Of a stretch of DNA of 5,413 nucleotides, positions 1 to 5,413 are shown piece by piece; position 1 is the first letter of the stretch; each line of letters begins with the position of its first letter. The notes beneath the pieces are model-generated. The model ran no database searches. It was not told the DNA's origin and was given only the letters and a program-made list of their open reading frames with translations. The DNA is taken from the NCBI GenBank assembly GCA_031258505.1, contig JAIRMT010000180.1, forward strand, positions 1-5,413, given 5' to 3'. This DNA comes from Treponema sp. Its GTDB lineage: Bacteria; Spirochaetota; Spirochaetia; Treponematales; Breznakiellaceae. The position numbers were made by a program, and so were the translations under genes.

Positions 1-12
1 AGAGACGCTCTA

Positions 13-35
13 AGCCCTGCTTCTGCGAAGCGGCT
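13..35 (-). other. Hairpin downstream of the chemoreceptor gene, no T-tract
   Basis: On the minus strand GCTTC-GCA-GAAGC forms a 5-bp stem with a three-base loop. It is extended by AGCC/GGCT across a two-base AG bulge. It begins 24 bases after the stop codon. The following bases (TTAGAGCGTCTCT) have no T-run, so it is not a good intrinsic terminator. It may stabilise the 3' end or be part of a terminator whose remainder lies outside the window. Confidence 0.4.
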
Positions 36-39
36 GATT

Positions 40-55
40 CTATGCGTTTATCCTG
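40..55 (+). repeat. 16-bp repeat, left copy (inverted relative to the copy at 5259-5274)
   Basis: CTATGCGTTTATCCTG on the plus strand, four bases beyond the chemoreceptor stop codon. The identical 16-mer is on the minus strand at 5274-5259, so the two form inverted repeats around the three-gene block. With one base gapped, the match extends leftward by TTC. A chance inverted 16-mer match in a window this size is expected well under once. Its function is unknown. Confidence 0.55.
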
Positions 56-59
56 TGTC

Positions 60-1925
60 TCAGGTCTTGAACTGGCCTGTGGCGGCTTCCATGTCATGGA
101 TGTTTTTCACGGTTTTCTCCGCAGCGGAGGAAATCAAACTCGCGCCGGCTTCGACTTCACTGAAACTGTCGGCGATTTGCTCAATGTGCTTCTGAATCTC
201 TCTGGAGGCATCGCGCAGTTCTTTCATTTCTTGCTGAACAGCGGCAGCGCTGGCGTTTATCTCCTTTGTACTTTTTCGCACATTGAACGTAACCTCATTC
301 ACCACCTTAAAGGCGTCCAGAATCTGGGTTGAACCGGTTTTCTGCTGGTTCATCGCTTCCTTAACCTCAATCACAATGTGATCGGTTTTCTCAATGCGCT
401 CGGACACTTGGGAAAACACGGTCTGGGACGCTTTGGACGTGCTTACCACCTCACCGATTGCCTGCTGAACCAGACTGATCTCAGTCCTGATGTTCTTGGA
501 CTGGGCGGCGGCAGTCTCGGCCAGCTTGCGTATCTCGTCCGCAACCACAGCAAAGCCTTGACCGGACGCGCCTGCGTGCGCCGCCTCAATCGCGGCGTTC
601 ATGGCAAGCAGATTGGTCTGACTGGCAATAGTTGCAATCACCCTGTTCGCCTCAAGGAGCGATTCTGAGCGCGCGGCTATGAGTTCTATCTTCTGCCTGG
701 ATTCAATCTGAGCCTGTTCTCCATGGCGTGAAAGGCTGATAAGTTCAGCGAACTGCTCCGCCATGATATTGATGGAATTGCTCACCGATGTCATATTACC
801 GACAATTTCTTCCACAGACGCGGACGCACTTTCAACGCTTTTTGCCTGATTGTTTACCAAGCCTTCCATACTATTGATGATGTTGACCATATCTTCTATC
901 AGGCTGGAGGTTGCAGTAACGTTACTCGCTTCGATAAGCGCCTTTTCCCTCACCGTGCTTATGCTAGTGGAAATTCGGCCTATGGCGCCTGCGCTTGATT
1001 GGGCGCTGTTCCGCAGTTCTTTACCCAGCATCATGAATTCCTTCTGTGTGCGTTTGATTTCGCCAATGCTGATCGCAAGCCCTTCGCAGAATTCATTGAC
1101 CATGCCCGCGATGGAACCCAGTTCATCAACCGAACCTATGCAGATACGCCTGCGCAGGTCCCGGTCTCCAAAGGCAATGTCCTTAGTCTGCTCAATGATT
1201 GAGCTATAGATGTGCCGGGCGACCTTTGCGAGGCTAACCATGAGAATGATAACAAGCATGAAAAACAGCAAAGCGCCAATCACAAGAGTGATAGTCATCC
1301 TGCCGAGCAGCGCGGGGGTATGCGCCTGGGCGTCAAGTAGGAGCTGCACAGAGGCAACGCCCAGTATCAGTAGCATGAAGGCAATCACAATCGGTATGAT
1401 GAAGAGCTTGCGGTACTGCCGCTCATCCCTGATTGAACGGGGATAAGCAACAATGGACTGCGAAAACAGAAGGTTTGTTACCTCCCGATCCGAGTTAATA
1501 TACAGATAGCAGCCGAACAAAAGCCCGAAAGCAATTTGAAGCAGGGCAAGCGGAAATCGCTGCTCGCTGCGCAGCCCCAAGGTTCCCATAATTGGCGTGA
1601 TAGCCGCGATGTACACCACCAGTACCAAAGCATAGATTACCAAGGCGCGTAAAGGGAGTGCGCCAAGTTGCTTGAGCGCGGCCTCTTTCATGTCTGGCTT
1701 GGCTTCAAGCTGGTTAAAATCTTCCCCTAGAGGAGCCCCGACTTTCCACAGAGCGTAGCCAAGCGCGCCGGCGAACAAAAGACTCACCCCGCCCAGCGTA
1801 GGCAGCGCCCATACGGATGTGGACGCGACGCTCCGAAATACAAACACAGAGATAAAAACCACCGCAATGCTTACCAGCAAGCAGCCGACGATCAGTACAC
1901 GATAAGACCCTTGCGTATTATTCAT
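60..1925 (-). CDS. Methyl-accepting chemotaxis protein, six membrane segments, no periplasmic sensor domain
   Basis: A 621-residue chemoreceptor that should signal through CheW and CheA to the flagellar motor. Hydrophobic stretches at about residues 9-32, 38-60, 91-113, 124-144, 173-197 and 208-234 look like six membrane helices joined by short loops, so no large extracytoplasmic ligand domain is present. A HAMP-like linker follows (about 232-285, with DRDLRRRI and DELGSIAGMVNEF). The rest is a long helical coiled coil ending in the conserved signalling tip (about 432-470, NLLAMNAAIEAAHAG, then GQGFAVVADEIRKLAE), the hallmark of MCP signalling domains. The C-terminus ends in GQFKT, with no NWETF-type CheR/CheB tethering pentapeptide. 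The start is set by AAGGAG seven bases upstream. The gene lies 57 bp after the DUF115 gene on the same strand and may have its own promoter. Family assignment is very secure; the stimulus is unknown and may be sensed in the membrane or in the cytoplasm. Confidence 0.96.
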   Translation of the reverse strand: MNNTQGSYRVLIVGCLLVSIAVVFISVFVFRSVASTSVWALPTLGGVSLLFAGALGYALWKVGAPLGEDFNQLEAKPDMKEAALKQLGALPLRALVIYALVLVVYIAAITPIMGTLGLRSEQRFPLALLQIAFGLLFGCYLYINSDREVTNLLFSQSIVAYPRSIRDERQYRKLFIIPIVIAFMLLILGVASVQLLLDAQAHTPALLGRMTITLVIGALLFFMLVIILMVSLAKVARHIYSSIIEQTKDIAFGDRDLRRRICIGSVDELGSIAGMVNEFCEGLAISIGEIKRTQKEFMMLGKELRNSAQSSAGAIGRISTSISTVREKALIEASNVTATSSLIEDMVNIINSMEGLVNNQAKSVESASASVEEIVGNMTSVSNSINIMAEQFAELISLSRHGEQAQIESRQKIELIAARSESLLEANRVIATIASQTNLLAMNAAIEAAHAGASGQGFAVVADEIRKLAETAAAQSKNIRTEISLVQQAIGEVVSTSKASQTVFSQVSERIEKTDHIVIEVKEAMNQQKTGSTQILDAFKVVNEVTFNVRKSTKEINASAAAVQQEMKELRDASREIQKHIEQIADSFSEVEAGASLISSAAEKTVKNIHDMEAATGQFKT

Positions 1926-1932
1926 GAAAAAA

Positions 1933-1938
1933 CTCCTT
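1933..1938 (-). promoter_or_regulatory. Ribosome binding site of the chemoreceptor gene
   Basis: AAGGAG on the minus strand, followed by seven T/C-rich bases and then the ATG at 1925. This is by far the strongest Shine-Dalgarno match among the three genes. It fixes the start and indicates independent, efficient initiation. Confidence 0.85.
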
Positions 1939-1947
1939 GATAGGCTT

Positions 1948-1975
1948 ACTATATTTTAATTCGGAAAGATTTGAA
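1948..1975 (-). promoter_or_regulatory. Candidate sigma-70 promoter for the chemoreceptor gene
   Basis: On the minus strand TTCAAA (1975-1970, 4 of 6 to TTGACA) is separated by 16 bases from TATAGT (1953-1948, 5 of 6 to TATAAT), in the AT-rich gap between the DUF115 and chemoreceptor genes. Transcription would begin just before the ribosome binding site, giving a very short leader. A competing reading is a weak flagellar sigma-28 site: TAAA at 1985-1982 and TCCGAATT at 1965-1958 with 16 bases between, matching only 4 of 8 of the GCCGATAA consensus. The sigma-70 reading is better. Confidence 0.45.
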
Positions 1976-1982
1976 GTAGGTT

Positions 1983-3656
1983 TTAGGAGAAAAGTCTCAG
2001 CATGGGATCAATTTCCACGCGAACCCGCTTGAGGAACGAAATGTCCATTGCCAGCGGCACAGCCAGCGGCACAGCCGACGCTTTGCCGGCGCGGTCAGGG
2101 AAATGCGCCCAGAGGTAATCACAGGCGAGGAGCAGGGTTTCCAGTTCTTCAGGCGAAGCAGCCATGTCGCCGCAGAGCATGGTTTTCAGCCTATGGAGCA
2201 TAACTATTTCGTTCTGGATAAAGTTGCTTATGGAGGACGTATCAATATGCAGGGGAACAAATGGCTTGGCAGGGGATGGCGGAACATTCCGCAAAAGCGC
2301 AAGCGCCGCTTGCATGGACAGGGTATTCAGCCCCAACGATAGTCCAGCGCCTTCAATGTCATACAGACGCGGTTTGCCGGAGAACTCGTCCTCAAAAAGG
2401 TTACGGTAAGTATTCAGCGCGGGATCGCTTCGCGTTGGGATGCCTGACTTTGAGCGGGTTATAAAGGTTCCAGCGCGAAACGCGGCGGCTGCATTGATCG
2501 GGCTATTCAGGCGGTTCTGCCGGTGCAGAAGTTCCCGATGGCTGGGCGTGTCACGGGCGTGGTAACGGTCGAGGGTGAAGGAAAAATCAAGGCCAGCCAC
2601 AATAAGCGGTCCCGCGCTTACGCGCAGCGCTATAGCTACCGCGCTTAACCCAACGGAACCTAGCGGCGGGAAGGTTTCCGGCATGAGTCCCGCTGCTTTG
2701 AGTCGTGTGAAGAATTCCAGTGAGGTCCATTCAGTGGCAAAGAGCGCGAGTTCACCGCCAAGCGTGTCCTTTGTCGCGGGAAGGGCTGAGAGGTCCATAG
2801 CAAGCGGCGCGTTCCAGCCGCCAAGTCCAACAAAATCGCGCAGGTTCCAGTGCTGACTCTCCAGCGCGACCACGAGATCGGGCGGTATATCCCGCGCTCG
2901 TAACGCGCCCAGACTCGTGTCCACGCACACGATGCGGAATGGCCGCGTCTCCCGCGTATGAACTGCGGGATCAGGCGCGAGGCAGTCTAACACTGCGTCC
3001 AGCGATGGGCCGGCACCCAGCACGAGTACCGGCGCAGCGCCGAAACGCGCAACAATCGCGTCAAAGCCAAGCGAATGGGCAAGCAGCGGGAGATTGCGAA
3101 CCGCGTTTCTGATATACAAGCGCCCCAGCCGCGTCAGCGTCATAGCGTTACTCAGGTCTGTGAGCAAGTCCCGCCGCAGCGCAGCGGCCAGTTCCTCGTA
3201 TAAAGCCGGAAAGAGCTGCCAGCCGCCAGTAAGCCGCAGCAGTTCCACGCGCCGGAATGTACGGCTTCCCCAGCGCTTTTTAACAAAGGCGCGTAAGGGC
3301 GCTGCGCCGTGTCCCGCAAACACAAGACAGAGGCGGGAATCGTGGAGCGTTCCGACTGCCTCATGTGCCAGCGTAAAGAGCTGTTCGTCAGCTTCCACAC
3401 AGAGAATCGCCGAATCCACGTCAAGCCGCTCAAGCAGGCTCGCAAGCCCATACGCATACAGCGGCGAGGGACAGACATACAGGGTCTTAGCCGAAACAGA
3501 TAATGACGCCACCAGCCGTTCAGCCTGAGCAATCGGGTCTATAAGTGAAAGAAGCGTCTTATTTTTGTAAAAGACAGAAAAACCCCGGCGGGCAGGAAGC
3601 TGCCGGGGCGCGTCCTCACTGGAAATACTGGGAATAAGCGTCGGAGAACCGGTCAT
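1983..3656 (-). CDS. DUF115 / MptE-like protein (Maf-type motility accessory factor relative)
   Basis: A 557-residue protein of the DUF115 family (6-hydroxymethylpterin diphosphokinase MptE-like). Members in flagellated bacteria include Maf proteins, implicated in adding nonulosonic acids to flagellin. The N-terminal part has KNKTLLSLIDPIAQAERLV (residues 31-49), like the conserved start of bacterial members. The core domain is about residues 185-375: the nucleotide-binding-like loop VLVLGAGPSLD (210-220), then RIVCVDTSLGAL (241-252), PDLVVALESQ (259-268), GSVGLSAVAIAL (333-344) and VAGLDFSF (353-360). No signal peptide or membrane helix is seen, so it is probably cytoplasmic. The ATG at 3656 is the only standard start ahead of the conserved N-terminal motif: the frame is closed by a TGA 48 bases upstream and the next candidate is a GTG at codon 49. 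It has only a weak ribosome binding site and overlaps the foldase gene by 41 bp, so translational coupling is likely. An intrinsic-terminator shape falls in codons 17-30. Substrate is not determinable; flagellin modification is an inference. Confidence 0.88.
   Translation of the reverse strand: MTGSPTLIPSISSEDAPRQLPARRGFSVFYKNKTLLSLIDPIAQAERLVASLSVSAKTLYVCPSPLYAYGLASLLERLDVDSAILCVEADEQLFTLAHEAVGTLHDSRLCLVFAGHGAAPLRAFVKKRWGSRTFRRVELLRLTGGWQLFPALYEELAAALRRDLLTDLSNAMTLTRLGRLYIRNAVRNLPLLAHSLGFDAIVARFGAAPVLVLGAGPSLDAVLDCLAPDPAVHTRETRPFRIVCVDTSLGALRARDIPPDLVVALESQHWNLRDFVGLGGWNAPLAMDLSALPATKDTLGGELALFATEWTSLEFFTRLKAAGLMPETFPPLGSVGLSAVAIALRVSAGPLIVAGLDFSFTLDRYHARDTPSHRELLHRQNRLNSPINAAAAFRAGTFITRSKSGIPTRSDPALNTYRNLFEDEFSGKPRLYDIEGAGLSLGLNTLSMQAALALLRNVPPSPAKPFVPLHIDTSSISNFIQNEIVMLHRLKTMLCGDMAASPEELETLLLACDYLWAHFPDRAGKASAVPLAVPLAMDISFLKRVRVEIDPMLRLFS
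2050..2076 (-). repeat. 12-bp in-frame tandem duplication in the DUF115 gene
   Basis: The plus-strand unit CCAGCGGCACAG occurs twice back to back (2051-2062 and 2063-2074), with the period running on from 2050 to 2076. In the protein it gives a repeated VPLA (AVPLAVPLAM, near residues 528-537) in the C-terminal region outside the conserved domain. It looks like a recent slippage event and keeps the frame. Confidence 0.8.
3569..3608 (-). terminator. Rho-independent terminator after the isomerase gene, inside the DUF115 coding region
   Basis: Read on the minus strand, CCCCGGC (3608-3602) pairs with GCCGGGG (3589-3583), giving seven perfect GC pairs around a 12-base loop. An alternative fold nests GGCAG/CTGCC around a CTTC loop inside a CCCC/GGGG stem. 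The stem is followed directly by T5 and then CTGTCTTTT. It begins seven bases after the isomerase TGA, the usual place for that gene's terminator. It also encodes residues 17-30 of the DUF115 protein, so transcripts of that gene must pass it. Termination efficiency cannot be judged from sequence alone, and ribosomes on either gene could block the fold. Confidence 0.75.
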
Positions 3657-5190
3657 TGAGCCTATCGCTGGCCAAAAAGTAGGAGCGCAGCGCCTGATTC
3701 ATGGTGTTGCCAATCCAGTACGAGGAATATGATGACTCAATCGCCTCAATACTGGTCGAATCCAGCGCAGTCTCTGATACCGGATACAGAATCGCCACAT
3801 AACTTCCAATAACAATGGGCTGGGAAGGAGTAGCCACTGGCGTTGAGAACGCGGTCTGCCAGAAATTCTGGTCAGAGACAACCGTACCAGCGATAGAGGC
3901 GGCGTCGGACAGAGATGAAAGCGTGGTAAACAAGCCCACATCGCCATAATTAAGCGGTACCGGACCAAAGCTCGTCTTTTCAAGTTCAGCCGCAGCAAGC
4001 GCTTCATCAAAACCCAACGCATTGATTGATGCGGCAAGCTCATTGGCGCGGTCAACATACCAGTCTTCAATACGGCCACGCTCAAAATCCATCATGTAGA
4101 GGCGTACCCGCGCATTGAGCGTGGTATCGGCCATGTCTGGCGCGCGCGGCTCCTCCTCGGCGCGGAAAAACGTCCAGCCGGAAGAAAGCCTGATGAGCGG
4201 GCTTAATTCACCCTTGGGAAGACTGAGCAGTGTTTCCCGATCCGGTTCATTGGGGATAATACTCGTAAGCTCATAAGCCATCTTGATCCCCATATCCCCG
4301 CCGGTTTCAGCGTAACTGTCCTGCGAATAGTTCTTTGCCGCATCCTCAAAGGTAGCGGTTCCATCCCGAACTGTGGTCAGAATCTGATTGGCTTCCCGTT
4401 CACTGGACATAATCGTGATTTGCGAAAGATGCACAACGCGGAAGAGCGCGCTGTTTGACGTAACATACGCTGTAAGTTCGGTTTCAGGATAGTCGTACAA
4501 CGAAAAAAGCGCCATATCGAACGAGCGCTGAGGGGAAGCCATCTGGCTCATAAATGCAGCTTCGTTTGAAGATACCGGCAATGTGTTCACCATGTCGTTT
4601 GTATACCGCGTTTCGGCAAGGCTGTCCTGAACCTCACGGAACAATGCCCGCTGAGTCATGCTGTCCATCTGGCGATATTTCAGACTGGAGAAACGTCCGT
4701 TTTCCTGAAACTGAGGAAGCTGGGCTATCTCCCGATTGACCACATCCGCTGGCGCCACATAACCGGCTTTTTTCATCTCCTCAAGTTTTGCCACATGAAT
4801 CACGGTGTCCTCAAACGCGCTCCGCCACATCGGATATGTCAGGAAGATGTTACTGGCATCATAGCTGTCGCCATAGTAGTAACGGTATAGTTCCTCATAC
4901 CCCTGCACCTGTTGCGCGAAGTAGTTCCCCGGAACCAGCGTGATGGGCGTCTTGTTGTACGAACCGAACTCCAATTCAATACCCATGTTGCTCACACCTG
5001 GAATGGCCGGAACCAGCACAAATGCGACAATCACGATAAGCAGAATCACCAATGTTCCGATAAACATGAACGGATGTTCCTTGAACCGGCGTTTCCAATC
5101 CGCAAGCGTGGAATTTTCATCCTTAACCACTGGTCTTTTTGTTTTACCTTTTGTTTCATTTTCTTCTTTGTTATTTGCTTTGAAAGCCAT
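3616..5190 (-). CDS. Membrane-anchored parvulin-type peptidyl-prolyl isomerase (PpiD/SurA-like)
   Basis: A 524-residue foldase expected to catalyse proline cis-trans isomerisation and act as a chaperone for exported proteins on the outer face of the inner membrane. Residues 1-39 are charged and lysine-rich, so probably cytosolic. Residues 40-62 form one strongly hydrophobic segment without a clear cleavage site, read as an uncleaved anchor as in PpiD. Residues of about 75-245 resemble the SurA_N/PpiD chaperone region. The parvulin (rotamase) domain spans about 252-346: it has RVVHLSQI with the conserved His254, FEDAAKNYSQD (281-291), the GGDMG turn (297-301), then LPKGELSPLIRLSSGWTFFRAEE near its end. 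About 180 further residues follow and end in YSQYFQ. Escherichia coli PpiD is longer (623 residues). The ATG has AAGAGG six bases upstream. It is the first gene of the block; its stop is followed at once by a terminator-like hairpin inside the next gene. PrsA-like or plain SurA-like naming is possible; the anchor favours PpiD-like. Confidence 0.92.
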   Translation of the reverse strand: MAFKANNKEENETKGKTKRPVVKDENSTLADWKRRFKEHPFMFIGTLVILLIVIVAFVLVPAIPGVSNMGIELEFGSYNKTPITLVPGNYFAQQVQGYEELYRYYYGDSYDASNIFLTYPMWRSAFEDTVIHVAKLEEMKKAGYVAPADVVNREIAQLPQFQENGRFSSLKYRQMDSMTQRALFREVQDSLAETRYTNDMVNTLPVSSNEAAFMSQMASPQRSFDMALFSLYDYPETELTAYVTSNSALFRVVHLSQITIMSSEREANQILTTVRDGTATFEDAAKNYSQDSYAETGGDMGIKMAYELTSIIPNEPDRETLLSLPKGELSPLIRLSSGWTFFRAEEEPRAPDMADTTLNARVRLYMMDFERGRIEDWYVDRANELAASINALGFDEALAAAELEKTSFGPVPLNYGDVGLFTTLSSLSDAASIAGTVVSDQNFWQTAFSTPVATPSQPIVIGSYVAILYPVSETALDSTSIEAIESSYSSYWIGNTMNQALRSYFLASDRLNDRFSDAYSQYFQ

Positions 5191-5196
5191 AGTGTA

Positions 5197-5202
5197 CCTC
5201 TT
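5197..5202 (-). promoter_or_regulatory. Ribosome binding site of the isomerase gene
   Basis: AAGAGG on the minus strand, six bases before the ATG at 5190. It supports that start over any internal methionine, and the lysine-rich tail it includes fits the expected cytosolic tail ahead of the anchor. Confidence 0.75.
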
Positions 5203-5258
5203 TCTTCACCCTAGCATGAACGCGCGCTTGAATCAATGCGTCTATTGATAGTCAACGC

Positions 5259-5274
5259 CAGGATAAACGCATAG
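5259..5274 (-). repeat. 16-bp repeat, right copy (inverted relative to the copy at 40-55)
   Basis: The same 16-mer as at 40-55 but on the minus strand, about 70 bp upstream of the isomerase start and 20 bp from the tandem 23-bp repeats. Within it, ATGCGT could pair with ACGCAT at 5243-5238 in a transcript leader, but that pairing is short and widely spaced. It may be a dispersed genomic repeat, a regulator site or part of a leader. Confidence 0.55.
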
Positions 5275-5294
5275 GAACCTTTTTATGCCTCCTA

Positions 5295-5340
5295 AGGTAT
5301 AAGAGCTTATACGCGACAGGTATGTGGGCTTATACACGAG
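5295..5340. repeat. Two abutting 23-bp direct repeats, each with an operator-like dyad
   Basis: Units at 5295-5317 and 5318-5340 are directly adjacent and identical at 18 of 23 positions. Each starts AGGTAT and shares GCTTATAC and CGA. The first contains a near-perfect dyad GTATAAGAGCTTATAC (5297-5312, 7-bp arms around a 2-base centre). The second has a degenerate version, GTATGTGGGCTTATAC (5320-5335), keeping the outer GTAT/ATAC. The 23-bp period is close to two helical turns, as expected for two dimers of a regulator on one DNA face. The repeats lie about 105 bp upstream of the isomerase start. No regulator gene is in the window, so operator function is inferred. Confidence 0.5.
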
Positions 5341-5413
5341 TGGCTGGCCGCTACTTTCTTGCACTAGCCCGCATGTTAGACACACACCAGCTCTATGGCG
5401 AGCCGCGCCACTG

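Larger units (their letters stand above)
5191..5413. other. Non-coding flank upstream of the isomerase gene
   Basis: This 223-bp stretch holds the isomerase ribosome binding site, the right copy of the 16-bp repeat and the tandem 23-bp operator-like repeats. No convincing gene is seen. No strong promoter is found either. TTGATT at 5235-5230 with TAGGGT 17 bases on (-10 only 3 of 6) and TTGACT at 5255-5250 (5 of 6, but no good -10 at 16-18 bases) are the best weak options. A perfect AGGAGG (5293-5288, minus) has no start codon at normal spacing. The last 70 bp are GC-richer and may belong to the end of a neighbouring gene. Confidence 0.5.

Noticed and set aside
42..668. Two plus-strand 96-codon open frames opposite the chemoreceptor signalling domain
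   Set aside because: Both are mirror frames of the highly conserved signalling region; the first starts inside the 16-bp repeat with no good ribosome binding site.
3094..3528. 144-codon plus-strand open frame opposite the DUF115 gene
   Set aside because: It is antisense to a gene with clear family motifs, is rich in Arg and Ser as expected from a shadow of a GC-rich gene, and has no recognisable domain.
3152..3532. 126-codon minus-strand open frame in another frame of the DUF115 gene
   Set aside because: It is Arg/Leu/Cys/Trp-rich, has no family resemblance, and lies wholly inside the supported gene.
4912..5248. Two overlapping plus-strand open frames of about 100 codons opposite the isomerase N-terminus
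   Set aside because: They mirror the membrane anchor and lysine-rich tail of the isomerase, giving spurious hydrophobic and Phe-rich stretches, and lack convincing start signals.
5252..5293. Possible leader peptide (MRLSWR, ATG at 5272, minus strand) with AGGAGG upstream
   Set aside because: The spacing of 15 bases between AGGAGG and ATG is too long for normal initiation, and the six-codon frame has no attenuator-like codon run.
5339..5360. Plus-strand hairpin AGTGGC/GCTACT followed by TTTCTT, as a terminator
   Set aside because: Only six pairs with one G-T pair and a broken T-run, and no plus-strand gene ends there.
1..5413. CRISPR array, tRNA or rRNA gene, transposase, integrase
   Set aside because: No regularly spaced repeats, no tRNA-like cloverleaf in the flanks, and no mobile-element protein in any frame; nearly all of the window is filled by the three genes.

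Overview
The window carries three complete protein genes, all on the minus strand and packed head to tail, with short non-coding flanks. In transcription order (right to left) they are: a membrane-anchored PpiD/SurA-like parvulin peptidyl-prolyl isomerase (5190-3616); a DUF115 / MptE-like protein of the family that includes the flagellin-modifying Maf factors (3656-1983); and a methyl-accepting chemotaxis protein (1925-60). The mix of an exported-protein foldase, a Maf-like protein and a chemoreceptor, plus the style of the proteins (lysine-rich cytosolic tail before a single anchor in the foldase, spirochaete-like DUF115 sequence, the receptor signature), suggests a motile didermic spirochaete, most likely in or near Treponema. 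That assignment rests on family resemblance only; there is no rRNA or other marker here.

Layout. Bases 1-59 lie downstream of the chemoreceptor stop and hold a hairpin without a T-tract and one copy of a 16-bp repeat. The chemoreceptor has six predicted membrane segments, a HAMP-like linker and a full cytoplasmic signalling hairpin, but no sizeable periplasmic sensor domain. A 57-bp gap (1926-1982) holds its strong ribosome binding site and a good sigma-70-like promoter candidate. The DUF115 gene overlaps the 3' end of the foldase gene by 41 bp. A textbook intrinsic terminator shape (GC-rich stem, then T5 and a T-rich tail) starts 7 bases after the foldase stop codon and lies inside the first 30 codons of the DUF115 gene. 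The right flank (5191-5413) holds the foldase ribosome binding site, an inverted second copy of the 16-bp repeat, and two abutting 23-bp direct repeats, each with an operator-like dyad.

How the genes may work together. All three can be tied to the cell envelope or motility: the foldase would help exported proteins fold, the DUF115 protein may modify flagellin or another substrate, and the receptor feeds CheA/CheW. This link is inference from adjacency. The most distinctive point is the junction between the first two genes, where terminator, stop codon and overlapping start suggest that DUF115 expression depends on read-through or on translation across the terminator. I see no clear evidence of a wholly new system, no CRISPR array, no transposase and no RNA gene.
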